From: Sipunculus nudus
Lineage: Eukaryota > Annelida > Sipuncula > Golfingiida > Sipunculidae
Assembly (NCBI GenBank): GCA_026874595.1
Contig: JAPPUL010000082.1
Coordinates: forward strand, 62,001-126,000
DNA: 64,000 bases
Direction of reading: 5' to 3'
The notes under the pieces were generated by a model. It did no database searches. It was not told the origin of the DNA and saw only the letters and a list, made by a program, of their open reading frames with translations. The translations under genes were made by a program, and so were the position numbers. Below, in pieces: positions 37,246 through 46,208 of this stretch (position 1 is the first letter of the stretch; each line of letters starts with the position of its first letter).

Positions 37246-38847
37246 ATGAAAAATAAACTAAATATATTGCTTATTAACCCTAAATTTCCACCAAGTTATT
37301 GGGGGAACGAATATAGTGAGTTTTTGACTGGCTATAGCTACGTATTCCCGCCTCTTGGACTTGCTACTGTTGCTGCCTTGGCACAACCTCATAATGTTAC
37401 CATCTTAGATGAAAATACTACCAAAATTAATTATGAGAACATCGACCAATATGATGTCGTCGGGATCACTGGTTACATGATTCAGGCTGAACGAGAATTT
37501 GAAATTTGTACCGAACTTAAAAAACGAGGCGCTTTTGTTGTTATTGGCGGGCCTAATGCTTTCCTTATAGAAGAACGCTGTGTTGAATATTGTGATGTTT
37601 TGGTTAAGGGTGAGTCTGAGATAATATGGCCACAGTTCCTTAAGGACTTTCAAAACGGAACATATAAACCTTTATACGAAGAGAAAGAGAAAATAGATAT
37701 AAGACTTTCTCCTAAACCACGATTTGACCTTTTAGACTTATCTTCATACTCTGCAAGCATTATTCAAACTACTCGCGGATGCCCTTTTAGTTGCGACTTT
37801 TGTGACATAATCGTTATGTATGGGAAAAGAGTACGTGAGAAACCTATTGACAGAGTTCTTGAAGAAGTTGATTCTCTTAGAGAACTTGGGAAACATAATA
37901 TATTCTTTGCCGACGACAACTTCGTTGGTAACAAACGTTATGCAAAAAGACTTTTACAGGCATTAATACAATACAACAAAATGCATGGGAATATCTTTTC
38001 TTTCTATACCCAGGTTAGCATAAACCTCGCTCATGATAAAGAACTACTTGAACTGCTTCATAAAGCTCGTTTCCAGAAAATCTTTATCGGTATCGAAACC
38101 CCAAGAAAAGAAAGTCTTAGCTTTGCCGGTAAAAAACAAAACCTTAGAAACGATATGATTGAGGATGTTAGAACTATACAATCATATAACATCTTAATTA
38201 TGGCAGGGATGATTGTTGGCTTTGATTTCGATGACCCAGATATCTTTCAAGAACAAATTGAGTTCTTACAAGAGGCTGGTATACCTTATGCCATGATTGG
38301 GACTCTACAGGCTATCCCTCATACCCCACTTTATAACAGACTTCTTAAAGAGGAGAGACTACTATTTGCTAGTACTGGCAATAATTTTGCAGCTTCCAAC
38401 TTCATTCCTAAGCTTATGACTATGAAACAACTTTTAGAAGGCTATGTTTGGTTAGCTAATAAGCTTTATACTATTGACAATTTTAAAGAACGAATGCTTA
38501 ACAATATTAAAGCTTTTAAACTAAAGGCTGTTGTCCCTTCTCAGAAAGTTAGAATAAGGTATAGGGAGCTAAAAATATTCCTTAAAACTCTACTTTATAC
38601 CTTGCTTAGATTTAGGCACTTGATGGCATTTTCTAGAATTTCTGTTGCTATTTTACGCAAGGTACCAAGTTACTTTCCTCAATTCGTAACATTTTATCTT
38701 GGATATGTGCATATATCAAAATATCTTAAAAAACATGCCCCATCCAAAAGAGATATTAAAGAGCTTTGTAACAAAATTAATACCGTTAAAGAGAGTGTTC
38801 AAGATACTGTGCCTTCTAATATAAAATTGAGCAACACTAAAGTTTAA
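37246..38847 (+). CDS. B12-binding radical SAM protein (DUF4070/HpnP-like)
   Basis: 533 residues. The N-terminal ~140 residues fit a cobalamin-binding domain (LLINPKFPPSYWG, VFPPLGLATVAALA, VVIGGPNAFLIEE, VLVKGESEIIWPQFL). The radical SAM cluster is Cys179, Cys183, Cys186 in TTRGCPFSCDFCD, followed by IFFADDNFVGNKRYAKRLL. The C-terminal portion (from ~residue 380) is DUF4070-like. Members include the hopanoid C-2 methylase HpnP, but many methylate other products; no hopanoid genes are visible here. Family confident, substrate unknown. Confidence 0.85.
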   Translation: MKNKLNILLINPKFPPSYWGNEYSEFLTGYSYVFPPLGLATVAALAQPHNVTILDENTTKINYENIDQYDVVGITGYMIQAEREFEICTELKKRGAFVVIGGPNAFLIEERCVEYCDVLVKGESEIIWPQFLKDFQNGTYKPLYEEKEKIDIRLSPKPRFDLLDLSSYSASIIQTTRGCPFSCDFCDIIVMYGKRVREKPIDRVLEEVDSLRELGKHNIFFADDNFVGNKRYAKRLLQALIQYNKMHGNIFSFYTQVSINLAHDKELLELLHKARFQKIFIGIETPRKESLSFAGKKQNLRNDMIEDVRTIQSYNILIMAGMIVGFDFDDPDIFQEQIEFLQEAGIPYAMIGTLQAIPHTPLYNRLLKEERLLFASTGNNFAASNFIPKLMTMKQLLEGYVWLANKLYTIDNFKERMLNNIKAFKLKAVVPSQKVRIRYRELKIFLKTLLYTLLRFRHLMAFSRISVAILRKVPSYFPQFVTFYLGYVHISKYLKKHAPSKRDIKELCNKINTVKESVQDTVPSNIKLSNTKV

Positions 38848-38851
38848 AGTG

Positions 38852-38950
38852 AAGCAAAAAGGAGCAAAAAGGGGCAAAAAGGGGCAAAAAGGGGCAAAAA
38901 GGAGCAAAAAGGAGCAAAAAGGGGCAAGAAGGGGCAAAAAGGGGGACTAG
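38852..38950 (+). repeat. About nine 10-bp units after the radical SAM gene
   Basis: GCAAAAAGGG/GCAAAAAGGA units run head to tail immediately after the stop codon, then a purine-rich tail continues to dsrP at 39063. The array lies between convergent genes. Confidence 0.92.
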
Positions 38951-39062
38951 CAAAGGGGGCTATAGCAGAGAGAACTATAGCAGAAGACCGACCAGGGAGA
39001 GGAGCAATATCGGAGAGGCCGTCCAATCGGAGACTTAGAAAAAGAGACTTAGAAAAAGGAAC

Positions 39063-40394
39063 TTAGACCTCTTCTGAATCGGCATCTATATTATTATTTA
39101 TATTATTGTCATCTACTGCAAGAGTTTCTCGGGGAAGTAAGCTAAACCATCTCAAGCCAAGAACAAAAGCTAAAGCTACAAATCCCAAAATACCTAAAGC
39201 TTGTACAAGCTCAGCAAAACTTATATTATAAGAAGCAATGCCTCCTAAAGAGGTATTGGCAAGCCTATCTACTGCTTCCATAAATACCTTCGCACCTGGT
39301 ACAAGTTCTGGTCTAAATGTCTGCCCCGGTATAACGATAATATAGCGCTCACAAAGTACTCCTATTACAACCATAATCGATGCTATATTTACCCATGTAA
39401 GATATTTTGAAAGACGTTTAGTATATAGTATCAAAGCCGGAATTACCGTCCCAACAAGCATAAGACCTATCCAAAATACAATGTGATGTATTGACCCCGC
39501 CTCGCCAAGACTAAAAAACATACTTAGATTTCCACTCTCCAAAACATCATGAAAATTCTCGCCAAATAAAAAGAACCATTCAGCCTCACGAGATTTTGGT
39601 ATATATGACCTAAAAAGGTTTTCAACAAGAATAAAATAGAAAACTATCAATATGAAAACTCGAAGCAAACGTGATAAGGAAAATATTATTTCTTTATTAT
39701 AAGGTCTTGAGAATGAATTGAAGGCTAGTTGTATAACAAGGATTATTAACGCCGTGCCGGAGGAGAGGGCAGCGGCTACAAAGGATGGTGCCAGTAATGG
39801 TGATTCATAAAGTTCCCTCGGTACAGAGCCAAATATATATCCGGTGCCGCTATGCACTAAAATCGCCCATAAAACCGCTATTAAACCTATAGTTGATACT
39901 AATTTTGTTTTGCCATAAAACATTGCAACTAAGTAGGATATTCCTATTATTATATACGATGAGTACAAAAATGAATTTATTGAGAACATTGATGTCGGAT
40001 TTAGATAGATAAATGGATTTATAAACCTATCCGGCCGCCCCCAGTCAAGCATTATTGACAGCAACGCTGCTATTATTAATACCACCGAAAGAAATGCTCC
40101 TATCCGAGAAAATGGCTTATACTCTGTTTTATTAAATACTGACGATAAGGCTGATATTACTAAAGACCCCGCGCTTAGTCCTATATAAAATATTGCCATT
40201 ATTATAGATAATCCCCAGGGTACTCGACTACTAAGTCCGCTTAATTTTCCCAATATCGGATGCTCATAGCCTAAACCATGTGTATACATTAGATAGGTTA
40301 CGTAGCCTCCACACAATATTAAAAACGACATTAGCAACAGAAATATATAATAGCTTTTGCCCGCTCGTATGTGACCATATAATTCCTCTCTCAC
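39063..40394 (-). CDS. dsrP: DsrP, NrfD-like membrane subunit of DsrMKJOP
   Basis: 443 residues with about ten membrane helices and no cofactor-binding cysteines, as in NrfD/PsrC-type quinone-interacting subunits: IGLSAGSLVISAL, LLSIMLDWGRPDRFINPF, ALSSGTALIILVIQLAFNSF, VFWIGLMLVGTVIPALIL. In DsrMKJOP it exchanges electrons between the quinone pool and DsrO. GTG start with an AGGAGA site, 41 bp after dsrO. It is the last gene of the dsr run. The ~20-residue acidic C-terminal tail (DDNNINNNIDADSEEV) is unusual. Confidence 0.92.
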   Translation of the reverse strand: MREELYGHIRAGKSYYIFLLLMSFLILCGGYVTYLMYTHGLGYEHPILGKLSGLSSRVPWGLSIIMAIFYIGLSAGSLVISALSSVFNKTEYKPFSRIGAFLSVVLIIAALLSIMLDWGRPDRFINPFIYLNPTSMFSINSFLYSSYIIIGISYLVAMFYGKTKLVSTIGLIAVLWAILVHSGTGYIFGSVPRELYESPLLAPSFVAAALSSGTALIILVIQLAFNSFSRPYNKEIIFSLSRLLRVFILIVFYFILVENLFRSYIPKSREAEWFFLFGENFHDVLESGNLSMFFSLGEAGSIHHIVFWIGLMLVGTVIPALILYTKRLSKYLTWVNIASIMVVIGVLCERYIIVIPGQTFRPELVPGAKVFMEAVDRLANTSLGGIASYNISFAELVQALGILGFVALAFVLGLRWFSLLPRETLAVDDNNINNNIDADSEEV

Positions 40395-40435
40395 TTATCT
40401 ATTTTCTCCTGTCTATTTTCTCCCGTCTATTTTTC

Positions 40436-41209
40436 TTACAGCCCTATATATAATACCTTCGGCTTAGTTCCTAAATCTTCCCTCAAACCTTTTAGCATCG
40501 CCACATCACCCCTCTTTCGCAAATATTTCGATATCTTTGTATTTGGATTACTTATATCTCCAAATACCATAGCCCCCTCTGGACAACTCTCGACGCAGGC
40601 TGGAACTGGCTCCTCACTTTCCATCTTAGCTTTGTCTATCCTATGTGCACAAAAATTACAAGACTCCGCAACCCCATGCATACGCTTCGGGTACAAGGGA
40701 TTTATATCGTCATTCAAGGTCTTCTCATTTTCGACAAAGTTAAATACTCGTACATCGTATGGGCAGCCTATTACGCAATATCTACAGCCTATACATCTAT
40801 GTTTGTCTACGTCTACTATCTTATCTGGTCGCTGGAATGTCGCTTCTACTGGACATACCAACGCACAAGGCGGATTCTCACATTGATTGCAAAGCATAGG
40901 TGCATTGATTCGGATACTCTTTCCTTCAATCTCCTTTACTACCACCGCCTTCCTTATCCATCTAAGATCTTCATGTACATTGTTTTCTGTATGGCAGGCA
41001 CTAACGCACTTATCACAACCCTCCTTACATGCTCCTGTGTCTATTATCATTCGCCACTCCGGCTCCTTAGCTCCCTCTCTTGTCTCACTCCCACTTACCT
41101 GGCCCTTCAATATACCACCCCCAACCGCAACCCCAAGCCCTACTACACCCCCTGCTTGCAAAAACTTACGCCGAGCCATATTTGCTTTACTAATTTCTTT
41201 ATCTCCCAT
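40436..41209 (-). CDS. dsrO: DsrO, periplasmic ferredoxin-like subunit
   Basis: 257 residues. A Tat signal with Arg13-Arg14 in MARRKFLQAGGVVGLGVAVGG directs export. Four cysteine clusters follow: CKEGCDKCVSACHTENN, CNQCENPPCALVCPVEA, CIGCRYCVIGCPYDVR and CNFCAHRID...CVESCPEGAMVFGD, enough for several [4Fe-4S] centres. It passes electrons between DsrJ and DsrP on the periplasmic side. ATG behind AGGAGG. Confidence 0.95.
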   Translation of the reverse strand: MGDKEISKANMARRKFLQAGGVVGLGVAVGGGILKGQVSGSETREGAKEPEWRMIIDTGACKEGCDKCVSACHTENNVHEDLRWIRKAVVVKEIEGKSIRINAPMLCNQCENPPCALVCPVEATFQRPDKIVDVDKHRCIGCRYCVIGCPYDVRVFNFVENEKTLNDDINPLYPKRMHGVAESCNFCAHRIDKAKMESEEPVPACVESCPEGAMVFGDISNPNTKISKYLRKRGDVAMLKGLREDLGTKPKVLYIGL

Positions 41210-41341
41210 TCTTTCCTCCTGCTTTTTCCTCCTGCCTTCCGCCCCTGCTTTCCACCCCCCCCAAACATCCTTATAGCATAAATTCCAATATACAATGCAT
41301 TTACAACTTCTATCTAACTCCTGCCCTATTTGTCTTCTACC

Positions 41342-41794
41342 CTATCTGTCCGCCTTCTCCATCCATCTCTTCCACTCAGACTCTGTATCAGGATAAAAAT
41401 GACACGCAAAACATCCCGTCTTTTCATTCACTGTCGAAACTCCTACATACTCATGGCATCTATCACAAAACTTTGCCTTGCTCCTATGGCATTGTACGCA
41501 ACTTGCAAGACCCACTTCTCTACGATCTCCTTCCCGTACCGCTTTGTCTCGTACGCTCTTTGCTTTATTAGGGATTAGTCCAGGATGTGATAATATATCT
41601 CCATGATTCGATACTATGTATTCCTTCTCCTTAATATCATTCATGTTTGCTTTATAATCACCAACAACGCATACACTACCATTTGTTACTGCTTTCTCAA
41701 GTTTTGGCTTCTTTGCTCTGCCAAGTCCTGCCATTAACATAAATCCCATAAGCAAAACTAATATCAATATAAAACCTATTTGTCCACCTTGCAT
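41342..41794 (-). CDS. dsrJ: DsrJ, triheme cytochrome c
   Basis: 150 residues. One N-terminal membrane anchor (GFILILVLLMGFMLMAG) and three heme c motifs: Cys99-VQ-Cys102-His103, Cys110-DR-Cys113-His114 and Cys128-FA-Cys131-His132. Cys42 and the EYIVSNHGDILSHPG region match the DsrJ segment that supplies the unusual His/Cys heme ligand in characterised homologues. It is the periplasmic electron-carrying subunit of DsrMKJOP. The gene lies between dsrH and dsrO. Confidence 0.95.
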   Translation of the reverse strand: MQGGQIGFILILVLLMGFMLMAGLGRAKKPKLEKAVTNGSVCVVGDYKANMNDIKEKEYIVSNHGDILSHPGLIPNKAKSVRDKAVREGDRREVGLASCVQCHRSKAKFCDRCHEYVGVSTVNEKTGCFACHFYPDTESEWKRWMEKADR

Positions 41795-41865
41795 CTATTT
41801 ATTAACCTTTTCCTATAACCTCTTTTTCATCTACAAAATCCATTACATAACATCCAGTCCATAAA

Positions 41866-41897
41866 CTTCTTTATAAACATTCTTTATAAACATTCTT
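41866..41897 (-). repeat. Short direct repeat between dsrJ and dsrH
   Basis: The phrase ACATTCTTTATAA occurs twice head to tail, with a partial third copy, in the 149-bp gap between the dsrJ start and the dsrH stop. Confidence 0.7.
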
Positions 41898-41943
41898 TAA
41901 TAAGTCCATTAAAATAAGTGCATTAAAAACCATTTATTAAATC

Positions 41944-42237
41944 TTAAAGCCAGCTATGTACCTTATCCTTTGATACCAAATCTACAAACCCTTCGTAATC
42001 TATCACCTTTACTCCTTCATACGCTTCTTCTATCCCTCGCGCCTTCATATCCTCGGATAATGCGTATATCTCAACTCTCACTCTATTACTATTTATTAGC
42101 TCATCACAACTACTCCCTCGCATAACTCCAAGTACTCCATCCTCGTATAATAATACCTTGTCGCCTTCCTTTGTGTAGTTAAAACACGTTTTTAAATTAT
42201 TTGAACTGAATGGCGATTTATTAACTAAATGTAACAT
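41944..42237 (-). CDS. dsrH: DsrH/TusB-like sulfur relay protein
   Basis: 97 residues, the usual size. It begins MLHLVNKSPFSSN, carries Cys18 where the DsrH catalytic cysteine lies, and continues with GDKVLLYEDGVLGVMRG and VEIYALSEDMKARGI. DsrEFH forms a hexamer that passes sulfane sulfur to DsrC; it is typical of organisms running Dsr in the oxidative direction. ATG with AAGGAGAG. Confidence 0.9.
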   Translation of the reverse strand: MLHLVNKSPFSSNNLKTCFNYTKEGDKVLLYEDGVLGVMRGSSCDELINSNRVRVEIYALSEDMKARGIEEAYEGVKVIDYEGFVDLVSKDKVHSWL

Positions 42238-42302
42238 CTTTTTTTCTCTCCTTTTATAACCTTTTGTAATATTACCCTTTATGCTTTCTTTTTTAACAGC
42301 TC

Positions 42303-42743
42303 TTAAAACGGTAAGAGTATTTCTTGTTCGTGCATTATGTCTATTAGCTCTTTGCGGCCTTTTATATTTATATTTATATCTATTAAATCTTCTCGCTTAA
42401 GTCCACGCTCTTTTAGCGATTCCTCTTCTACGTATAGCTTTTCTACTTCGTAATCTTCAAGTGCAAAATATGTCTTCATAAAACCTTTTATCCCTATCCC
42501 TTCTGTGTCTTGACCCCTCTTAATCGCGTATACTCCATCCCCCACAAATAACATGCTTACATCTTGTTCATAGGCTGCTGTTATTAATACCACCTCAAGC
42601 CCTTCATAGGAATATATTGAACCGTGTGGACTCCGGTGCATCACAAACATCATCTTCTTCTTTTCTATACCTTCACCTTCTAAATCTTCTTCCATCTGTT
42701 CTTCCATCTGTTCTTCCATCTGTTCCTCCATCTGGTCTTCCAT
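42303..42743 (-). CDS. dsrF: DsrF/TusC-like sulfur relay protein
   Basis: 146 residues. The core from residue ~29 (KKMMFVMHRSPHGSIYSYEGLEVVLITAAYEQDVSMLFVGDGVYAI, then the FMKTYFALEDYEVEKLYVEEESLKERGL end) is TusC/DsrF. It is preceded by an acidic extension of repeated MEEQ units made by a 12-bp tandem repeat over the start codon. The first ATG has AAGGAGGAACAG in front; several following ATGs are in frame and also preceded by GGAGGAACAG or GGAAGAACAG. Part of the DsrEFH complex. Confidence 0.9.
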   Translation of the reverse strand: MEDQMEEQMEEQMEEQMEEDLEGEGIEKKKMMFVMHRSPHGSIYSYEGLEVVLITAAYEQDVSMLFVGDGVYAIKRGQDTEGIGIKGFMKTYFALEDYEVEKLYVEEESLKERGLKREDLIDININIKGRKELIDIMHEQEILLPF

Positions 42744-42753
42744 CTGTTCCTCC
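42686..42753 (-). repeat. 12-bp tandem repeat across the dsrF start
   Basis: About five to six units of TTCTTCCATCTG (minus strand CAGATGGAAGAA), with TTCCTCC and GGTCTTCC variants. On the coding strand each unit holds a purine ribosome-site-like word and an in-frame ATG. Confidence 0.95.
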
Positions 42754-42889
42754 TTGCTTTTTTAACCTCTTTATCTATTACCTCTTATCGTATTACCCCT
42801 TACCCTCTTTCCCCTTCTTTCCCCTTCTTTCTTTCTTCTCTTACAATACAATATAAGCTATTTAGCACGTTAGCTTAGCCGCCATTAGC

Positions 42890-43252
42890 TTAGCCCCCAA
42901 ACGTTATTAGCTTGTCAGCTTTTACCCCCATCTCTACAAGCTGCCCTAACCCCGATATCTTTGTGTTTGCAACAAGTACGTCGTTTGTTATCCCCCGCCT
43001 CTTTGCCGCCGCTATACACACTATTATCTCCCCATCCTTAAGACGTTCTCCTAGCTCTGACCACCTCTTCCCTATATGTCTGTCGTCTTGGGGCGGCTCC
43101 ATTAACTTTGTTGTGTTTAATACTCCGTCATTATAGAAAAATAATCCCACTAGCTCATGGCCTTTTTTTAGTGCCGCTTCTATAAAATTATATGCACTGT
43201 CCCCCGCTTGGTGATTATAGGGACCCTCTTGCACCAGTACTGCAAACTTCAT
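42890..43252 (-). CDS. dsrE: DsrE/TusD-like sulfur transferase
   Basis: 120 residues with the DsrE signature: KFAVLVQEGPYNHQAGDSAYNFIEAALKKGHELVGLFFYNDGVLN, then EIIVCIAAAKRRGI with the active cysteine Cys79, then ISGLGQLVEMGVKADKLITFGG. It binds persulfide sulfur for transfer to DsrC with DsrF and DsrH. AGGAGG lies about 14 bp before the ATG, somewhat far. The position directly after dsrK is unusual. Confidence 0.95.
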   Translation of the reverse strand: MKFAVLVQEGPYNHQAGDSAYNFIEAALKKGHELVGLFFYNDGVLNTTKLMEPPQDDRHIGKRWSELGERLKDGEIIVCIAAAKRRGITNDVLVANTKISGLGQLVEMGVKADKLITFGG

Positions 43253-43344
43253 CTCTTTTTTAAAACCTCCTCCTTTCTTATTCTCTTCGTTTTTAACTTA
43301 TAATCTATTAAATCTATTAGCTGTCCTTATATCGCTTAATTACC

Positions 43345-43405
43345 ACCCTCTCTTTACCCTCTCTTTACCCTCTCTTTACCCCCTTTTTGCCCCTTTTTGC
43401 CCCTT
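43345..43405 (-). repeat. Short repeats between dsrK and dsrE
   Basis: Three 11-bp units ACCCTCTCTTT followed by CCCCTTTTTG-type units fill the gap between the dsrK stop and the dsrE start; purine-rich on the dsr coding strand. Confidence 0.85.
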
Positions 43406-43414
43406 CTTTGCCCT

Positions 43415-44896
43415 CTAAAGCTCTATCGCATTGCTTATTAATTGATGTACTCCCCCCACCATCTCGCGAGGAATGTCATAATATGGCAGCACTGTTGTAA
43501 ACTGGGCCTTGCATATTGCGCATATCATTGCCATATAATTTACCCCTTCACGCTCCATAACCTGCTTTAATGCCGTTACTCGCGGCAAGGCTCCTTGTAC
43601 TCTAAGATCCATTATCTCTTCACTCAATAAGCCCCCTCCTCCACCGCAGCAGAATGTCTTTTCGTGTGTTGTTTCCGGATCCATCTCTACAAACTTGTTG
43701 CATGATGCCTTTATTAACGCTCGCGGATACTCAAACTGTCCACCCGGCCTCTCTCCCATCCTTGAGGCCCGTGCTACATTACATGAATCATGCATCGTTA
43801 CTACATATTCATCATTCCTTTCCTTATCAAGCTCAAATGCCCCTCTTTGAAGCAAGTCATACGAATACTCGCATATGTGAGTCGGCGTTGAGTATTCAGG
43901 ATCCAGATAGTCAAAGGGACCTATTAATGTATTCCAATAGCTATATCCCACCCGCCATGCATGCCCGCATTCGCCTACTATTATCCGCTTTACTTTAAAT
44001 TCTCGCGCTATCTTATCTATCCTTTCCGCTACCGATTTTAAATGTTCTACTGTCCCTAAAAATAAACCAAAATTAGCAAACTCTGAGGCATATGAACTCA
44101 AGGTCCAGCTTATTCCTGCTTTATGAAATACTTTCGCATAGCCCATTAAACCCAGTATGTGTGGCTCTGAGAACAAGTCTGCTGAGGGCGTTACCAATAA
44201 AACATCTACTCCCTCCTTATCAAGTGGGATCTTTATATCTTTTCCCGTCTCCTCTTTTAAATCCTCCTCCAGCACCTCTATTGTCCCTTCAAGCGCCGGC
44301 TGTGGTATCCCTAAATTGTTACCTACTGTTTCTACCTTCCCCAGTATCTCAAGTGTATATTTTTGCCCTACTCCTATCGTATTCATTATCTCGCGACTTG
44401 CCATCGTTATCTCTGCTGTGTCTATCCCATACGGACAAAATACTGAGCACCTTCTACATTCTGAACATTGATAAAAATATGAATACCATTCCTCAAGCAA
44501 GTCTTCTGTTAAATCCGACGCTCCTGCCCATTTGCCAAATATCTTTCCCGCTAGTGTATAGTATTTTCTATATACCTTCCTAAGCAGATCCTGTCGCGCT
44601 ACCGGCATGTTCTTTGGATCTCCTGTCCCCAAAAAATAATGGCATTTATCTGTGCATGCACCACATTTTACACATATATCAAGAAAAACTCGCAAAGACT
44701 TCCGCTCATTTAAAAGCTCTCCTAACTTAAATATTGCTTTCTCTTTCCAATCTGATGGCCGCTCCTCAGGCAAACCAAATGCCGCTAAGTGTTTATCCTT
44801 TGCGGGATGACACTTATAATGAGATGTTGCTCCCTCTTCTATCTTCGGTATCTCTATTTTTTCATGCACCTCAGGTATATTTGTTGGCTTTGCCAT
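43415..44896 (-). CDS. dsrK: DsrK, HdrD-like cytoplasmic catalytic subunit
   Basis: 493 residues. Two ferredoxin clusters, CVKCGACTDKCHYF and CSECRRCSVFCPYGID, precede the CCG-type cofactor domains: HDSCNVARASRMGERPGGQ and KTFCCGGGGGLLSEE, as in heterodisulfide reductase HdrD. In DsrMKJOP this subunit is thought to reduce or oxidise the DsrC trisulfide/disulfide at the noncubane [4Fe-4S] site. ATG behind GGAGTAGGGAT, 10 bp after dsrM. It stands in front of dsrEFH rather than directly before dsrJ. Confidence 0.97.
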   Translation of the reverse strand: MAKPTNIPEVHEKIEIPKIEEGATSHYKCHPAKDKHLAAFGLPEERPSDWKEKAIFKLGELLNERKSLRVFLDICVKCGACTDKCHYFLGTGDPKNMPVARQDLLRKVYRKYYTLAGKIFGKWAGASDLTEDLLEEWYSYFYQCSECRRCSVFCPYGIDTAEITMASREIMNTIGVGQKYTLEILGKVETVGNNLGIPQPALEGTIEVLEEDLKEETGKDIKIPLDKEGVDVLLVTPSADLFSEPHILGLMGYAKVFHKAGISWTLSSYASEFANFGLFLGTVEHLKSVAERIDKIAREFKVKRIIVGECGHAWRVGYSYWNTLIGPFDYLDPEYSTPTHICEYSYDLLQRGAFELDKERNDEYVVTMHDSCNVARASRMGERPGGQFEYPRALIKASCNKFVEMDPETTHEKTFCCGGGGGLLSEEIMDLRVQGALPRVTALKQVMEREGVNYMAMICAICKAQFTTVLPYYDIPREMVGGVHQLISNAIEL

Positions 44897-44906
44897 ATCC
44901 CTACTC

Positions 44907-45653
44907 CTATTCTTTTGTTTTGTCTTTGGTTTTTGATTCTTTGCTAAGCCCTTCGTAACCCCCTGGCAACTTATGCTGTTTCTCGCGAGGATTGTCTATT
45001 TGATTAAACGATGGACTAAAAAAAATCCCTACTGCGTGCATTAGCTTACTAAAGGGAAAGTACACCAACAACAGCAAGATTAAAAGAAAATGTATATAGA
45101 AGGTTGTATTAGCTGGGAAACTTTGTGGACTAAACATAAATATACCTTTTATAAAGAGCTTTACCTCAAGTACATTTACACGATCCATGAATTTTAACCA
45201 TACCCCGCTTAACGCTATCCCTAACAATAAAAATAATGCGAAATAATCACTTAAGGCCGATATGTAGCGTACTCTGTCAACAAATATTCTCCGGCCAAGC
45301 AAGTACAATAACGGGAAACTAAGACCAAGTCCTGCATAAATACCAAACTTTTGTACCATCAAAACTAGTTCAGGTACCGGGTCTAGAAAGTATCTTAGAT
45401 GCCTTAGCAACACTAATAACAAAAATATGTGGAATATATAGCCACCAAACCATATCCATTTGTTGCTTTTAAATAAGCTTCGGAAAAATAATACCTCTGC
45501 GCTTAGCCGTCCTCCCACTCCAACCCCGCTCACTGGCGCCGGCGTTATCGGTATCTTAAAGGGGGCCGGCGTCTTTGCATATATCCATACTTTATAAACA
45601 AACCCTATCACAAATACTGCCACCGCTACATACGTCAACATCACCATTATCAT
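44907..45653 (-). CDS. dsrM: DsrM, NarI-like cytochrome b subunit
   Basis: 248 residues with five or six membrane helices and conserved histidines for heme b (GGYIFHIFLLLVLLRHLRYFL and FYIHFLLILLLLVYFPFSKLMHAVGIFFSP). This is the NarI/HdrE-like quinone-linked subunit of DsrMKJOP. The short C-terminal tail is basic/polar. ATG with AAAGGATAGG. It begins the dsrMK pair behind dsrC. Confidence 0.94.
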   Translation of the reverse strand: MIMVMLTYVAVAVFVIGFVYKVWIYAKTPAPFKIPITPAPVSGVGVGGRLSAEVLFFRSLFKSNKWIWFGGYIFHIFLLLVLLRHLRYFLDPVPELVLMVQKFGIYAGLGLSFPLLYLLGRRIFVDRVRYISALSDYFALFLLLGIALSGVWLKFMDRVNVLEVKLFIKGIFMFSPQSFPANTTFYIHFLLILLLLVYFPFSKLMHAVGIFFSPSFNQIDNPREKQHKLPGGYEGLSKESKTKDKTKE

Positions 45654-45701
45654 ATAGCCTATCCTTTTACATTGTTTATATGTTATATGCTTTATTGCAC
45701 G

Positions 45702-45788
45702 TCCTTACCCCTTTCTTACCCCTTTCTCGCCCCTTTCTTACCCCTTTCTCGCCATTTCTCACCCCTTTCTCGCCATTTCTCACCTTTA
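45702..45788 (-). repeat. 12-bp-type tandem repeats between dsrC and dsrM
   Basis: CCCCTTTCTTAC and CCCCTTTCTCGC/CCATTTCTCACC variants repeat about seven times upstream of dsrM; purine-rich on the coding strand. Confidence 0.88.
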
Positions 45789-45872
45789 GACCCTCTTCAA
45801 GCCAAACAATCAACGCCTTCTCTTTATTTTTTGCTCCTTCCTAATCACAACCTCTTCTATACACAACCCCTT

Positions 45873-46208
45873 CTATACACAACCTGTTGGCTTTGGTAAT
45901 CCTGCTATCTTACACGCCTGTTTTGCCGGACCACCAGGATACAACTTATATAAATACTTTGTATTACCTTTATCTGGACCAAGCTTTTTGCCTATTGCCT
46001 TCGTTAAGATTCTTATCATTGGCGCTATCTTATATTCTTCATAATACTCTTTAAGAAAATTTATTACCTCCCAATGCGCTTCTGTCATCTCTATCCCCTC
46101 AAGCTCTGCTATGTGTTTTGCTACATCATCATCCCAATCTTCTACATTTTCTAAAAATCCATCCTCATCTACTCCCAATGTCCGTCCCGATACCTCTATT
46201 GCTGCCAT
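45873..46208 (-). CDS. dsrC: DsrC sulfur carrier protein
   Basis: 111 residues. It has the DsrC fold signature (DEDGFLENVEDWDDDVAKHIAELEGIEMTEAHWEVINFLKEYYEEY, RILTKAIGKKLG) and both C-terminal redox cysteines: Cys99 and the penultimate Cys110, 11 residues apart in ACKIAGLPKPTGCV. Both are present, so it is a true DsrC and not merely TusE. It carries sulfur as a persulfide/trisulfide between DsrEFH, DsrAB and DsrMKJOP. ATG behind AAAGGAGGG. It is first in the run and probably the most highly expressed. Confidence 0.97.
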   Translation of the reverse strand: MAAIEVSGRTLGVDEDGFLENVEDWDDDVAKHIAELEGIEMTEAHWEVINFLKEYYEEYKIAPMIRILTKAIGKKLGPDKGNTKYLYKLYPGGPAKQACKIAGLPKPTGCV

